Below, piece after piece: positions 1-9,598 of a stretch of DNA of 64,000 bases (the stretch's first letter is position 1; each line of letters starts with the position of its first letter). The translations under genes and the position numbers were made by a program. The notes beneath the pieces were generated by a model. It saw only the letters and a list, made by a program, of their open reading frames with translations, did not search any database and was not told where the DNA came from. Source of the stretch: Burkholderia cepacia ATCC 25416 (lineage in GTDB: Bacteria > Pseudomonadota > Gammaproteobacteria > Burkholderiales > Burkholderiaceae); NCBI RefSeq assembly GCF_001411495.1, contig NZ_CP012982.1, forward strand, positions 2,728,001 through 2,792,000, read 5' to 3'.

Positions 1-956
1 TGCGTGCGCTTCGACAGCGAATAGATGTCGCCGAGTTCGACCTGCGTCCAGCGGCGGCCGGCCAGCGTCGTGGTTGCCGCGCCGCCCGCGATCGTGTTGA
101 ACGCGCTGCTGCGATAGTTCACGCCCGCGTCGTAGCTCTGGAACGTGTTCGAATAGCCGTTCGACTGCATTTTCGTGCGCGTGTACAGGCCATGCACGAG
201 GAAGTCGCCGAACTGGTAGGACGCGCCCGCGCCGATGTTCTCGACCTTGTTCGCGATGTAGCCGTTCGCGGTGTTCTGCCCCTGGAAGGATGTGATGCCG
301 GTCGTGCCGATCAGGATCGAGCGGTCGTGCTCGTTCGAGTACACGGCCGACGCCTTGAACGGCCCGTTCGCGTAGTTCAGCGCGACGCCGACCGACTTGC
401 CGGTCGAGAAGTTCGTCGTGTTGCCGAGCGCCATCGTCGCCGCGGCCGAGAAGCCCGCGAAGGTCGGCGAACGATACTTGACCGCGTTGTTGTACGGCAC
501 GTTGCCGGTCGCGGCGAGCCCGTCGATGTTGCCGGGGTGGAACGCATACCAGCTCATCGCGAGGTAGGCCGTGCTGAGCGGATCGAGATAGTCGAACGAC
601 AGCGGCGTCTGGCGGCCGAGCGTCAGCGTGCCGTAGCGTTCCGAACTGAGGCCGACGAAGGCCGCGCGGTTCCAGATCGTGTTCGCGGTCGCGAACTGGC
701 CGTTGTTCGTATAGAAGCCGTTTTCGAGCTGGAAGATCGCCGACAGGCCGTCGCCGAGGTCTTCCTTGCCCTTCAGGCCCCACCGGTCGGGCTGCGTATT
801 GCCCTGGATCATCGCCCATTTCGCATGGCCGCCGACGTTGTTCACGTACGCGACCCCCGCATCCATGCTGCCGTACAGCACCACGCTGCTCTGCGCCCAC
901 GCGCCCGACACGGCGCCCAATCCGATCACTGTTGCTGCTACCGCATGCTTGACCAT
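1..956 (-). CDS. Gram-negative porin (OmpC-like), partial at the window edge
   Basis: Outer-membrane trimeric porin of the Burkholderia/Neisseria type. The reading frame starts at 956 with a signal peptide (MVKHAVAATVIGLGAVSGAWA) followed by QSSVVLYGSMDAGV, the usual first beta strand. Further porin hallmarks are the stretches DRWGLKGKEDLGDGL, IFQLENGF and YGTLTLGRQ. An AGGAG ribosome site lies just upstream of the start. The 3' end lies outside the window, so about 318 residues are visible. It is divergent from a catabolic operon and shares with it an IclR-type palindrome, so it is probably the outer-membrane entry channel for that operon's substrate. Specificity cannot be read from the sequence. 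Confidence 0.93.
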   Translation of the reverse strand, partial: MVKHAVAATVIGLGAVSGAWAQSSVVLYGSMDAGVAYVNNVGGHAKWAMIQGNTQPDRWGLKGKEDLGDGLSAIFQLENGFYTNNGQFATANTIWNRAAFVGLSSERYGTLTLGRQTPLSFDYLDPLSTAYLAMSWYAFHPGNIDGLAATGNVPYNNAVKYRSPTFAGFSAAATMALGNTTNFSTGKSVGVALNYANGPFKASAVYSNEHDRSILIGTTGITSFQGQNTANGYIANKVENIGAGASYQFGDFLVHGLYTRTKMQSNGYSNTFQSYDAGVNYRSSAFNTIAGGAATTTLAGRRWTQVELGDIYSLSKRT

Positions 957-1056
957 TTGATCTCCTGAATCTCCAACCTGATGAAAACGTGCCGTGGCGG
1001 CCTGCGCGGGAACGGCCTGCCGTTGCGCGTCTTCGCCATCGAGCGGGCATTTTTTA

Positions 1057-1074
1057 TGTTCCATACAAGGAACA
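1057..1074. promoter_or_regulatory. IclR-type palindromic operator, porin side
   Basis: TGTTCC-ATACAA-GGAACA is a perfect inverted repeat with 6-bp arms and a 6-bp spacer. The same arms and spacing recur at 1342-1359 in the divergent catabolic promoter. GTTCC-N6-GGAAC-like palindromes are typical of IclR-family regulators, and an IclR gene is the seventh gene of the operon. The regulator assignment is inference. Confidence 0.65.
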
Positions 1075-1094
1075 ACGTGCCTCTGATGGAATGG

Positions 1095-1122
1095 AGTATA
1101 GGGGCGTCGAGCGCCGTATCAA
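1095..1122 (-). promoter_or_regulatory. Sigma70-type promoter of the porin gene
   Basis: On the minus strand TTGATA (1122-1117) is followed after 16 nt by TATACT (1100-1095), each 5/6 to consensus. The inferred start of transcription is near 1088. The palindromic operator at 1057-1074 lies immediately downstream, a position suited to repression. Confidence 0.6.
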
Positions 1123-1318
1123 AAATAATTTTTTCGGGACGGATGGAATCCATGCCGCTGCCCGGTTGCGGTGCACGACGCCCGAAAAAAGGCCGTAAAT
1201 GCCCGCTACACAACAAAAAATTACATTTGGCAAGGCAGGCGGAAGCGACTGCCGACCCGATGGTCGGTGTTTTCCCTAGGGCGTGCAGCTTTTTGTTTTA
1301 CTCGTGAAAAGTCGCTCC

Positions 1319-1324
1319 TATAAT
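1319..1324 (+). promoter_or_regulatory. -10 box of the catabolic operon promoter
   Basis: A perfect TATAAT lies 78 nt upstream of the first start codon. No good -35 is present at 16-18 bp (TTTTAC at 1296-1301 is the best), so an activator may be needed. The operator at 1342-1359 would lie just after the predicted start site near 1331. Confidence 0.5.
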
Positions 1325-1341
1325 CACCATCCATAAACTGC

Positions 1342-1369
1342 TGTTCCGGGTATGGAACAAATCGGAACA
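1342..1369. promoter_or_regulatory. IclR-type operator plus extra half-site, operon side
   Basis: TGTTCC-GGGTAT-GGAACA (1342-1359) has the same arms and spacing as the porin-side site. It is followed after 4 nt by a third half-site GGAACA (1364-1369). Occupancy would block the promoter at 1319-1324 or place the regulator to control both divergent units. Confidence 0.65.
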
Positions 1370-1401
1370 AACCGAGAGTCGATCAGAAGGAAGGGTGTGA
1401 G

Positions 1402-1719
1402 ATGTCTGAACAATGGATTTGCGCCGGGCACGCCGGCGCGCTGTCGGAAGACACGCCGATCGAGTTCAAGCGGACCGACGGCGTCGAAATCGGGATCTAC
1501 CGCGTCGGCGACGACGTGTATGCGCTCGAGAACGTGTGCCCGCATGCGTACGCGCTGCTGACGCAGGGGTTCGTCGACGAAGGCACGGTCGAATGCCCGC
1601 TGCACGAGGCCGTGTTCGACATCAGGACGGGCGAATGCCTGAAGGGTCCGGGCGGGCGCGCGCTGAAGCAGTACGCGGTGCGCCTTGCCGGCGAGGAAAT
1701 CCAGATCAAGGTGGAGTAA
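1402..1719 (+). CDS. Rieske [2Fe-2S] ferredoxin component of a ring-hydroxylating oxygenase
   Basis: 105 residues, the normal size of a free Rieske ferredoxin. The cluster ligands are C46-P-H48 and C65-P-L-H68. It would pass electrons from the flavoprotein reductase at 12067-13311 to the oxygenase at 2089-3159, giving a three-component system within one transcription unit. The start is fixed by AAGGAAGGG about 8 nt upstream. The next gene begins only 3 nt after the stop codon. This is the first gene behind the IclR-type operator. The family call is secure; the redox partners are inferred from context. Confidence 0.93.
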   Translation: MSEQWICAGHAGALSEDTPIEFKRTDGVEIGIYRVGDDVYALENVCPHAYALLTQGFVDEGTVECPLHEAVFDIRTGECLKGPGGRALKQYAVRLAGEEIQIKVE

Positions 1720-1722
1720 CCG

Positions 1723-2034
1723 ATGAAAGAAGCGACCGTCAACTTCAATCCCTTCCTGAAGCCGTGGGTGGCGCCGCAGCCGAACAACGTCGCGGGCAAG
1801 GGGCAGATCGAGATCCCCGGCCAGGTCGAGAACCAGGTCTGGCAGAACCGCAAGGCCGCCCCGACCCAGTACGAAAACGACCTCGGCGATGCGCTCGAAC
1901 GCGTGTTCGAAGCCGGCGCGACCGAGCTGGACGATGTCGTCGCGGGCCTGAACCGCATCGGCTTCCGCGCACCGGACGGCACCGCGTGGACCGCCGAGCG
2001 CTTCCGCGCCGAAATGGCCTCGCTCGCGGAATGA
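1723..2034 (+). CDS. Recombinase-like helix-turn-helix small protein
   Basis: 103 residues with no signal peptide or membrane segment. The C-terminal third (about residues 65-100: an acidic helix, then LNRIGFRAPDGTAWTAERF) resembles the winged-helix region of serine recombinases, where LN-x2-G-x4-G-x-W motifs are common. There is no recombinase catalytic domain. Its tight placement between a Rieske ferredoxin and its oxygenase suggests an accessory role in the oxygenase system rather than recombination. Whether it binds DNA is unknown; the HTH label rests only on motif similarity. I recall similar small proteins next to Rieske oxygenases in other proteobacteria but could not check. Confidence 0.75.
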   Translation: MKEATVNFNPFLKPWVAPQPNNVAGKGQIEIPGQVENQVWQNRKAAPTQYENDLGDALERVFEAGATELDDVVAGLNRIGFRAPDGTAWTAERFRAEMASLAE

Positions 2035-2088
2035 CCGCGCCGAGCGCGTGACCGCCGACCCGACGACAACCGCATCCGGAGCACACTG

Positions 2089-3159
2089 ATGACGTCCCCC
2101 GTACAACACGCAGTCCAACACGACCCGGTCCGTGACTATCTCGACCGCGGCATCAAGAACTACTGGTATCCCGTCGCACCGAGCTGGCAGGTGTCGAACG
2201 CACCCGTCGGCCTCACGCGCCTGTCCGAGCAGATCGTGCTGTGGCGCGATCACGAGGGCAAGGTTCACGCACTCGAAGATCGCTGCCCGCACCGCGGCGC
2301 ACGCCTGTCGCTCGGCTGGAACCTCGGCGGCAGCATCGCGTGCTGGTATCACGGCATCGAAGTCGACGGCGGCGGCACGGTCAACCGCGTGCCGGCCGTG
2401 TCGAACTGTCCGCTCGAAGGCACGAAGTGCGTGAAGTCGTATCCGGTCGAGGAGAAGGCCGGCGCGATCTTCCTGTGGTTCGGCGACGAAGCGCACGGCG
2501 AGCCGGCGCCGCTGAACCTGCCCGAGGAACTGGTCGCCGACGAATACGGCCACTTCCTGTGCGTGTCGAACTGGAAGTGCAATTACCAGTACGCGATCGA
2601 CAACGTGATGGACCCGATGCACGGCGCGTACCTGCACGCGACGTCGCACTCGATGGCCGAAGGCGACAAGCAGGCCGACATGCGCGTGCGCAAGACGGAA
2701 ACGGGCCTGATGTTCGAGAAGATCGGCCAGCGCGACGTGAACTTCGACTGGGTCGAGCTCGGCGAAACCGGTTGCCTGTGGATGCGCCTCGCGATTCCGT
2801 ACAAGCAGAAGTTCGGCCCCGGCGGCAACTTCGGGATCATCGGCTTCGCGACGCCGGTCGACGGCGACAACTGCCAGGTCTATTTCTGGCGCACGCGCAA
2901 GGTCAGCGGCTGGCAGCGCGACGTGTGGCGCTTCATGTACCGCAACCGCCTCGAGGGCCTGCACTGGGACGTGCTCGAGCAGGACCGCTACGTCCTCGAA
3001 AGCCTCGCGCCGCACGCGCGCGATCACGAATACCTGTACCAGCACGACGTCGGCATCACGCGCGTGCGCCGGATGCTGCGCCAGCGTGCGCAGGAGCATC
3101 TTTCCGCGCTCGACGCGCATCGCGCGGCGCAGGCCGCGGCGGAGCCCTCGAATGGCTGA
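2089..3159 (+). CDS. Rieske oxygenase, large (alpha) subunit
   Basis: 356 residues. The N-terminal Rieske domain has C66-P-H68 and C85-x2-H88. The catalytic domain carries N172, D175, H178 and H183 in the stretch DNVMDPMHGAYLH, matching the mononuclear iron site. The length and the absence of a separate beta-subunit gene fit the phthalate/vanillate/carbazole-type alpha-only oxygenases rather than alpha-beta dioxygenases. It would hydroxylate or dihydroxylate the imported aromatic substrate, with electrons from the ferredoxin at 1402. It is 54 nt after the preceding gene and overlaps the next start by 8 nt. The substrate is unknown. Confidence 0.93.
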   Translation: MTSPVQHAVQHDPVRDYLDRGIKNYWYPVAPSWQVSNAPVGLTRLSEQIVLWRDHEGKVHALEDRCPHRGARLSLGWNLGGSIACWYHGIEVDGGGTVNRVPAVSNCPLEGTKCVKSYPVEEKAGAIFLWFGDEAHGEPAPLNLPEELVADEYGHFLCVSNWKCNYQYAIDNVMDPMHGAYLHATSHSMAEGDKQADMRVRKTETGLMFEKIGQRDVNFDWVELGETGCLWMRLAIPYKQKFGPGGNFGIIGFATPVDGDNCQVYFWRTRKVSGWQRDVWRFMYRNRLEGLHWDVLEQDRYVLESLAPHARDHEYLYQHDVGITRVRRMLRQRAQEHLSALDAHRAAQAAAEPSNG

Positions 3160-3922
3160 GCTCGCTCCGGTCGTGTCGCTGCCGGGGCGCCGCGTGCTCG
3201 TCACGGGAGGCGCGCGCGGGCTGGGCGCGGCGTTCGTGAAGGCGCTGGTTGCGGCGGGTGCGCAGGTCGCGTTCGGCGACGTGCTCGCCGAAGAGGGCCG
3301 CGCGCTGGCCGCGCAGCTCACGCAAGCCGGCCACACCGCGTTTTTCTTCACGCTCGACCTGGCCGATCCGGCGAGCGTCGACGCGTTCGTCGCGCAGGGC
3401 GCGGCGGCGCTCGGCGGCATCGACGCACTGATCAACAACGCGGCAATCACGAACTCGGGCGGCAAATTGTCGACGGAGCTCGACGTGTCGACCTGGGACG
3501 CGGTGATGAACGTGAACGTGCGCGGCGTGTGGCTCGTCAGCAATGCGGCGCTGCCGCACCTCGCGCAGTCGGGGCGCGGCGCGATCGTGAACCTCGCATC
3601 GGACACCGCGCTGTGGGGCGCGCCGAAGCTGCTCGCGTACGTCGCGAGCAAGGGCGCGGTGATCGCGATGACGCATGCGCAGGCGCGCGAGTTCGGCGCG
3701 CACGGCGTGACGGTCAACGCGATCGCGCCGGGGCTGACGGAAGTCGAGGCGACGGCCTACGTGCCGGCCGAGCGCCACGCGTTCTACATGCAGGGCCGCG
3801 CGCTGACGCGCGCGCAGGTGCCCGACGACGTGACGGGCCCCGTGCTGTTCCTGCTGTCGGACGGCGCGCGCTTCGTGACGGGTCAATTGCTGCCGGTGAA
3901 CGGCGGCTTCGTAATGAATTGA
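3152..3922 (+). CDS. Short-chain dehydrogenase/reductase (possible cis-diol dehydrogenase)
   Basis: 256 residues from the ATG at 3152, which overlaps the oxygenase stop codon by 8 nt. Classical SDR features are all present: TGGARGLG cofactor motif (18-25), NNAA (95-98), catalytic S150, and Y163-x3-K167. The C-terminus ends in the usual VNGGF. Directly after a Rieske oxygenase the expected role is oxidation of a cis-dihydrodiol to a catechol, or of an alcohol group in a side chain. That role is inference from context. An in-frame upstream start near 3086 is less likely because it lies deep in the oxygenase gene. Confidence 0.9.
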   Translation: MAELAPVVSLPGRRVLVTGGARGLGAAFVKALVAAGAQVAFGDVLAEEGRALAAQLTQAGHTAFFFTLDLADPASVDAFVAQGAAALGGIDALINNAAITNSGGKLSTELDVSTWDAVMNVNVRGVWLVSNAALPHLAQSGRGAIVNLASDTALWGAPKLLAYVASKGAVIAMTHAQAREFGAHGVTVNAIAPGLTEVEATAYVPAERHAFYMQGRALTRAQVPDDVTGPVLFLLSDGARFVTGQLLPVNGGFVMN

Positions 3923-3955
3923 ATTGAAGTTTTCACTCTGATGAAGGAGAGGACG

Positions 3956-4483
3956 ATGGCGGACGCCGATCTCGAACGCAAGTCGTGGGACCAGCCGGAA
4001 GGCGCAAGCTTCAACGACTGGATGGAAGGGCGCGTTGCTCGCTACGCGACGCGGCGCTACGACTGGGACGCACTGAAGTTCCAGGCCGACTACGACCCGA
4101 AGTACCGCCGCGCGCAGATGCGCTACGTCGGCACGGGCGGCACGGGCGTCGCGAAGGACGTCAACACGGTGCCGGCCGGCAACTTCACGTTCTCGACGAT
4201 GGTCATCCCGGCCGGCAACATCGGCCCGAGCCACATCCACATCGACGTGGAAGAGATCTTCTTCGTGCTGCGCGGCAAGATGAAGGTGATCTGCGAGCGC
4301 GACGGCGAGACGTGGGAAGCGATCCTCGGCGAGCGCGACCTGATCTCGGTGCCGCCGGGCGTGTATCGCACGGAAATCAACATCGGCGAGGAAGATGCGC
4401 TGATGTGCGTGATGCTCGGTTCGCCGAAGCCGGTCACGCCGACGTATCCGCCCGATTCGCCGCTCGCGAAGATCAAGCGCTGA
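3956..4483 (+). CDS. Cupin-domain protein
   Basis: 175 residues from 3956, chosen because AAGGAGAGG lies 3-11 nt upstream; an ATG at 3941 would place the start inside that ribosome site. The first cupin motif is intact (H93, H95, E99/E100, then G107). In the second motif the usual His is replaced (PPGVYRTEIN), so metal binding may be incomplete or differently arranged. Single-domain cupins in aromatic operons include ring-cleavage, isomerase and regulatory-type proteins. I cannot tell which applies. The gene lies 33 nt after the SDR and 18 nt before the hydrolase. Confidence 0.85.
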   Translation: MADADLERKSWDQPEGASFNDWMEGRVARYATRRYDWDALKFQADYDPKYRRAQMRYVGTGGTGVAKDVNTVPAGNFTFSTMVIPAGNIGPSHIHIDVEEIFFVLRGKMKVICERDGETWEAILGERDLISVPPGVYRTEINIGEEDALMCVMLGSPKPVTPTYPPDSPLAKIKR

Positions 4484-4501
4484 GACGGGACGGGTGAAGC
4501 A

Positions 4502-5398
4502 ATGAGTGTCATCGACAAACGTGAGCGCGACCGCACCGCGACGTTCGCCGCGCTGCTCGGGCAGTTTCCCGAGCAGCGTTGCGCGGCCGGCGCGGCGGGC
4601 ACGATCGGTTACCGTGAGGCCGGCGCGCAGCATGCGGGCCGTGCGCTGCCCGTCGTGCTGCTGCACGGCATCGGCTCGGGCGCCGCATCGTGGGTCAGCC
4701 AGCTCGACACGCTCGGCGCATCGCGGCGCGTGCTCGCGTGGGACGCGCCCGGTTACGGCGTGTCGACGCCCGTGCACGGCGCGTCGCCGGCCGCCGCCGA
4801 TTACGCGGCCTCGCTGAACGCGTGGCTCGAGGCACTCGGCATCGAACGCTGCGTGCTGGTCGGCCATTCGCTCGGCGCGATCGTCGCGGGCGGTCTCGCC
4901 CGCGTGATGCCCGCGCGGATCGCCGGCCTGCTGCTGGTGTCGCCCGCGGGCGGCTACGGCAGCGCACCGGCCGAAACGCGCGAATCGCGCCGCGACGCAC
5001 GGCTCGCGATGCTCGCCGAACTCGGCCCGGCCGGGCTCGCCGAGCAGCGCAGCGGCAACATGCTGTCCGGTTTCGCGAACGAGGAGGCACGTGCGTGGGT
5101 GCGCTGGAACATGGCGCGCATCGTGCCGGCCGGTTACGCGCAGGCCACGCATCTGCTCGCGAACGCCGATCTCGCGACCGATCTCGCCGGCTTTCGCGGT
5201 CGCACGGCCGTGGCCGTCGGCGCGAACGACGCGATCACGCCGCCCGCCGCGTGCGAGCGGATCGCCGCGGCCGCGCACGTCGGGCTGCAGGTGATTCCGC
5301 AAGCCGGGCATGCCGGTTATGTCGAGGCTCCGGCCGTCTATTCCGCACTGATCGACTCGTTCTGCCGTCAGTGCGACCAACAGCGGGGGCTGGCATGA
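4502..5398 (+). CDS. Alpha/beta hydrolase (possible meta-cleavage product hydrolase)
   Basis: 298 residues with a complete hydrolase triad: nucleophile S123 in GHSLG, acid D243 in GANDAITPP and H270 in AGHAGY. The oxyanion motif LLHGIGSG is at about 54-61. In an operon with an extradiol-type dioxygenase (11108) the natural role is hydrolytic C-C cleavage of the ring-fission product, as MhpC, BphD or XylF do; ester hydrolysis is the alternative. Its stop codon overlaps the IclR start by 4 nt (ATGA), indicating translational coupling. Confidence 0.88.
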   Translation: MSVIDKRERDRTATFAALLGQFPEQRCAAGAAGTIGYREAGAQHAGRALPVVLLHGIGSGAASWVSQLDTLGASRRVLAWDAPGYGVSTPVHGASPAAADYAASLNAWLEALGIERCVLVGHSLGAIVAGGLARVMPARIAGLLLVSPAGGYGSAPAETRESRRDARLAMLAELGPAGLAEQRSGNMLSGFANEEARAWVRWNMARIVPAGYAQATHLLANADLATDLAGFRGRTAVAVGANDAITPPAACERIAAAAHVGLQVIPQAGHAGYVEAPAVYSALIDSFCRQCDQQRGLA

Positions 5399-6252
5399 AC
5401 GAACCGCTGCAACGACCCGAACCCGAAAACGACAAGGCCGAAGCCAGCTACGTGGTGCCCGGCCTCGAACGCGGGCTGCGGATCCTCGCCGAATTCTCGC
5501 CGCGCGAGCCCGTGCTCGGCGCGCCCGAGCTGTCGAAGCGGCTCGGCATTCCGCGCACGACGGTGTTCCGCCTGCTGCAGACGCTCGAGTCGCTCGGCTT
5601 CCTCGAGCGCGCGGACAAGGATCGCAACTACAAGCTCGGCATCGCCGTGCTGCGGCTCGGCTTCGAATACCTGAGCTCGCTGGAGCTGACCGATCTTGGC
5701 CTGCCCGTGATCGAGAGCCTGCGCGACGCCACCGGCTTCACGACGCACATCGTGATCCGCGACGGCCGCGACGTGGTGTTCGTCGCGAAGGCGCAGAGCC
5801 AGTCGCCGGTGTTCAGCTCGATCCGCGTGAACGTCGGCACGCGCTTGCCCGCGCATGCGACGACACACGGCCACGTGCTGATGGGCGACCTGTCGCTGAA
5901 GGAACTGCATGCGCTCTATCCGGAAGGCACGCTGAACCGGATGACGAACGCGACACCGGAAACGGTCGACGCACTGTACGAAGTGATCCGCGAGGATGCG
6001 CTGCGCGGCTACGGCGTCAGCAATTCGTCGTTCGAGCGCGGCATCTCGGTGGTCACGGCGCCGGTGCGCAACGAGACGCAGAAGATCGTCGCGTGCATCA
6101 CGGTGACGGTGCCGCGGCCGGAGATCGACGCGGCGCTGATCGCCGACGGGCTGATCGACAAGGTGCAGCGCGCGGCGGCGGAACTGTCGCGGCGGCTCAA
6201 TTACCGCTCGGATGACGAGCACACGTTTATGAAAGCATTAGGACTCCGATGA
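5395..6252 (+). CDS. IclR-family transcriptional regulator of the operon
   Basis: 285 residues. The N-terminal winged HTH is at about 25-85 (LSKRLGIPRTTVFRLLQTLE is the recognition region), followed by the IclR effector-binding domain. The start overlaps the hydrolase stop by 4 nt, and its own stop overlaps the next gene by 4 nt, so the regulator is embedded in the transcript it probably controls. The two TGTTCC-N6-GGAACA palindromes at 1057 and 1342 are the likely targets. The ligand is probably the growth substrate or an early intermediate (inference). Confidence 0.93.
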   Translation: MNEPLQRPEPENDKAEASYVVPGLERGLRILAEFSPREPVLGAPELSKRLGIPRTTVFRLLQTLESLGFLERADKDRNYKLGIAVLRLGFEYLSSLELTDLGLPVIESLRDATGFTTHIVIRDGRDVVFVAKAQSQSPVFSSIRVNVGTRLPAHATTHGHVLMGDLSLKELHALYPEGTLNRMTNATPETVDALYEVIREDALRGYGVSNSSFERGISVVTAPVRNETQKIVACITVTVPRPEIDAALIADGLIDKVQRAAAELSRRLNYRSDDEHTFMKALGLR

Positions 6253-7038
6253 TCCAGATCGATCTGACCGGGCAGGTGGCGGTGGTGACGGGCGGTTCGT
6301 CCGGCATCGGCTTCGCGACCGCCGAACGGTTCCTGCAGGCAGGCGCATCGGTCGCGATTTGCGGCCGCGACGGCGAGCGCCTGGCGCGCGCCGAGGCGAC
6401 GCTCAACGAACAATACCCGGGCGCACAACTGCTCGCCGCCCGCTGCAACGTGCTCGACGAGCACGACGTCGCCGCGTTCGCGCAAGCGGTGTCCGCGCGC
6501 TTCGGCCGCGCCGACATGCTGGTCAACAACGCCGGCCAGGGTCGCGTGTCGACCTTCGCGGACACGACCGACGACGCGTGGCGCGACGAACTCGAACTGA
6601 AGTATTTCAGCATCATCCGCCCGACGCGCGCGTTCCTGCCGCTGCTGCGCGATGCGCAGGCGCCGACGATCACCTGCGTGAACTCGCTGCTCGCACTGCA
6701 GCCGGAGCCGCACATGGTCGCGACGTCGTCGGCGCGCGCGGGCGTGCTGAGCCTCGTGAAGTCGCTCGCGAACGAACTCGCGCCGCAGCGCATCCGCGTG
6801 AACTCGATCCTGATCGGCATCGTCGAGTCGGGCCAGTGGCGCCGCCGTTACGAAGCGCAGGCGCAGGCCGGCGAAAGCTGGGAGGACTGGACGGGCGCGA
6901 TCGCCCGCACGAAGCACATTCCGCTGAACCGCTTCGGCAAGCCCGACGAGGCAGCCTGGGCACTTTTTTATCTCGCAACGCATCTGTCGTCCTACACGAC
7001 GGGCAGCCATATCGACGTTTCTGGAGGCTTTGCACGCC

Positions 7039-7046
<8 letters not shown>
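6249..7046 (+). CDS. SDR-family protein lacking the canonical YxxxK pair
   Basis: 265 residues. The cofactor motif GGSSGIG (15-21) and NNAG (93-96) are typical of classical SDRs, and S146 is present. At the positions of the catalytic Tyr and Lys, 13 and 17 residues after S146, the protein has T159 and R163 (ATSSARAG), so the usual proton-relay pair is absent. The C-terminal VSGGF is retained. It may use a different mechanism or be a non-catalytic partner. It overlaps the IclR gene by 4 nt and the ThDP enzyme by 8 nt, so it is part of the core block. Confidence 0.88.
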
Positions 7047-9526
<2,480 letters not shown>

Positions 9527-9598
9527 CCGGGCCATTGAATGTCCGCCCGCGCCATCGCGAGGGCGGACGTGCAGAGACAGATTTGTGGGACTTGTGAC

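Noticed and set aside
192..968. 258-codon plus-strand frame opposite the porin gene
   Set aside because: It is antisense to a clear porin with signal peptide and has the composition of a shadow frame.
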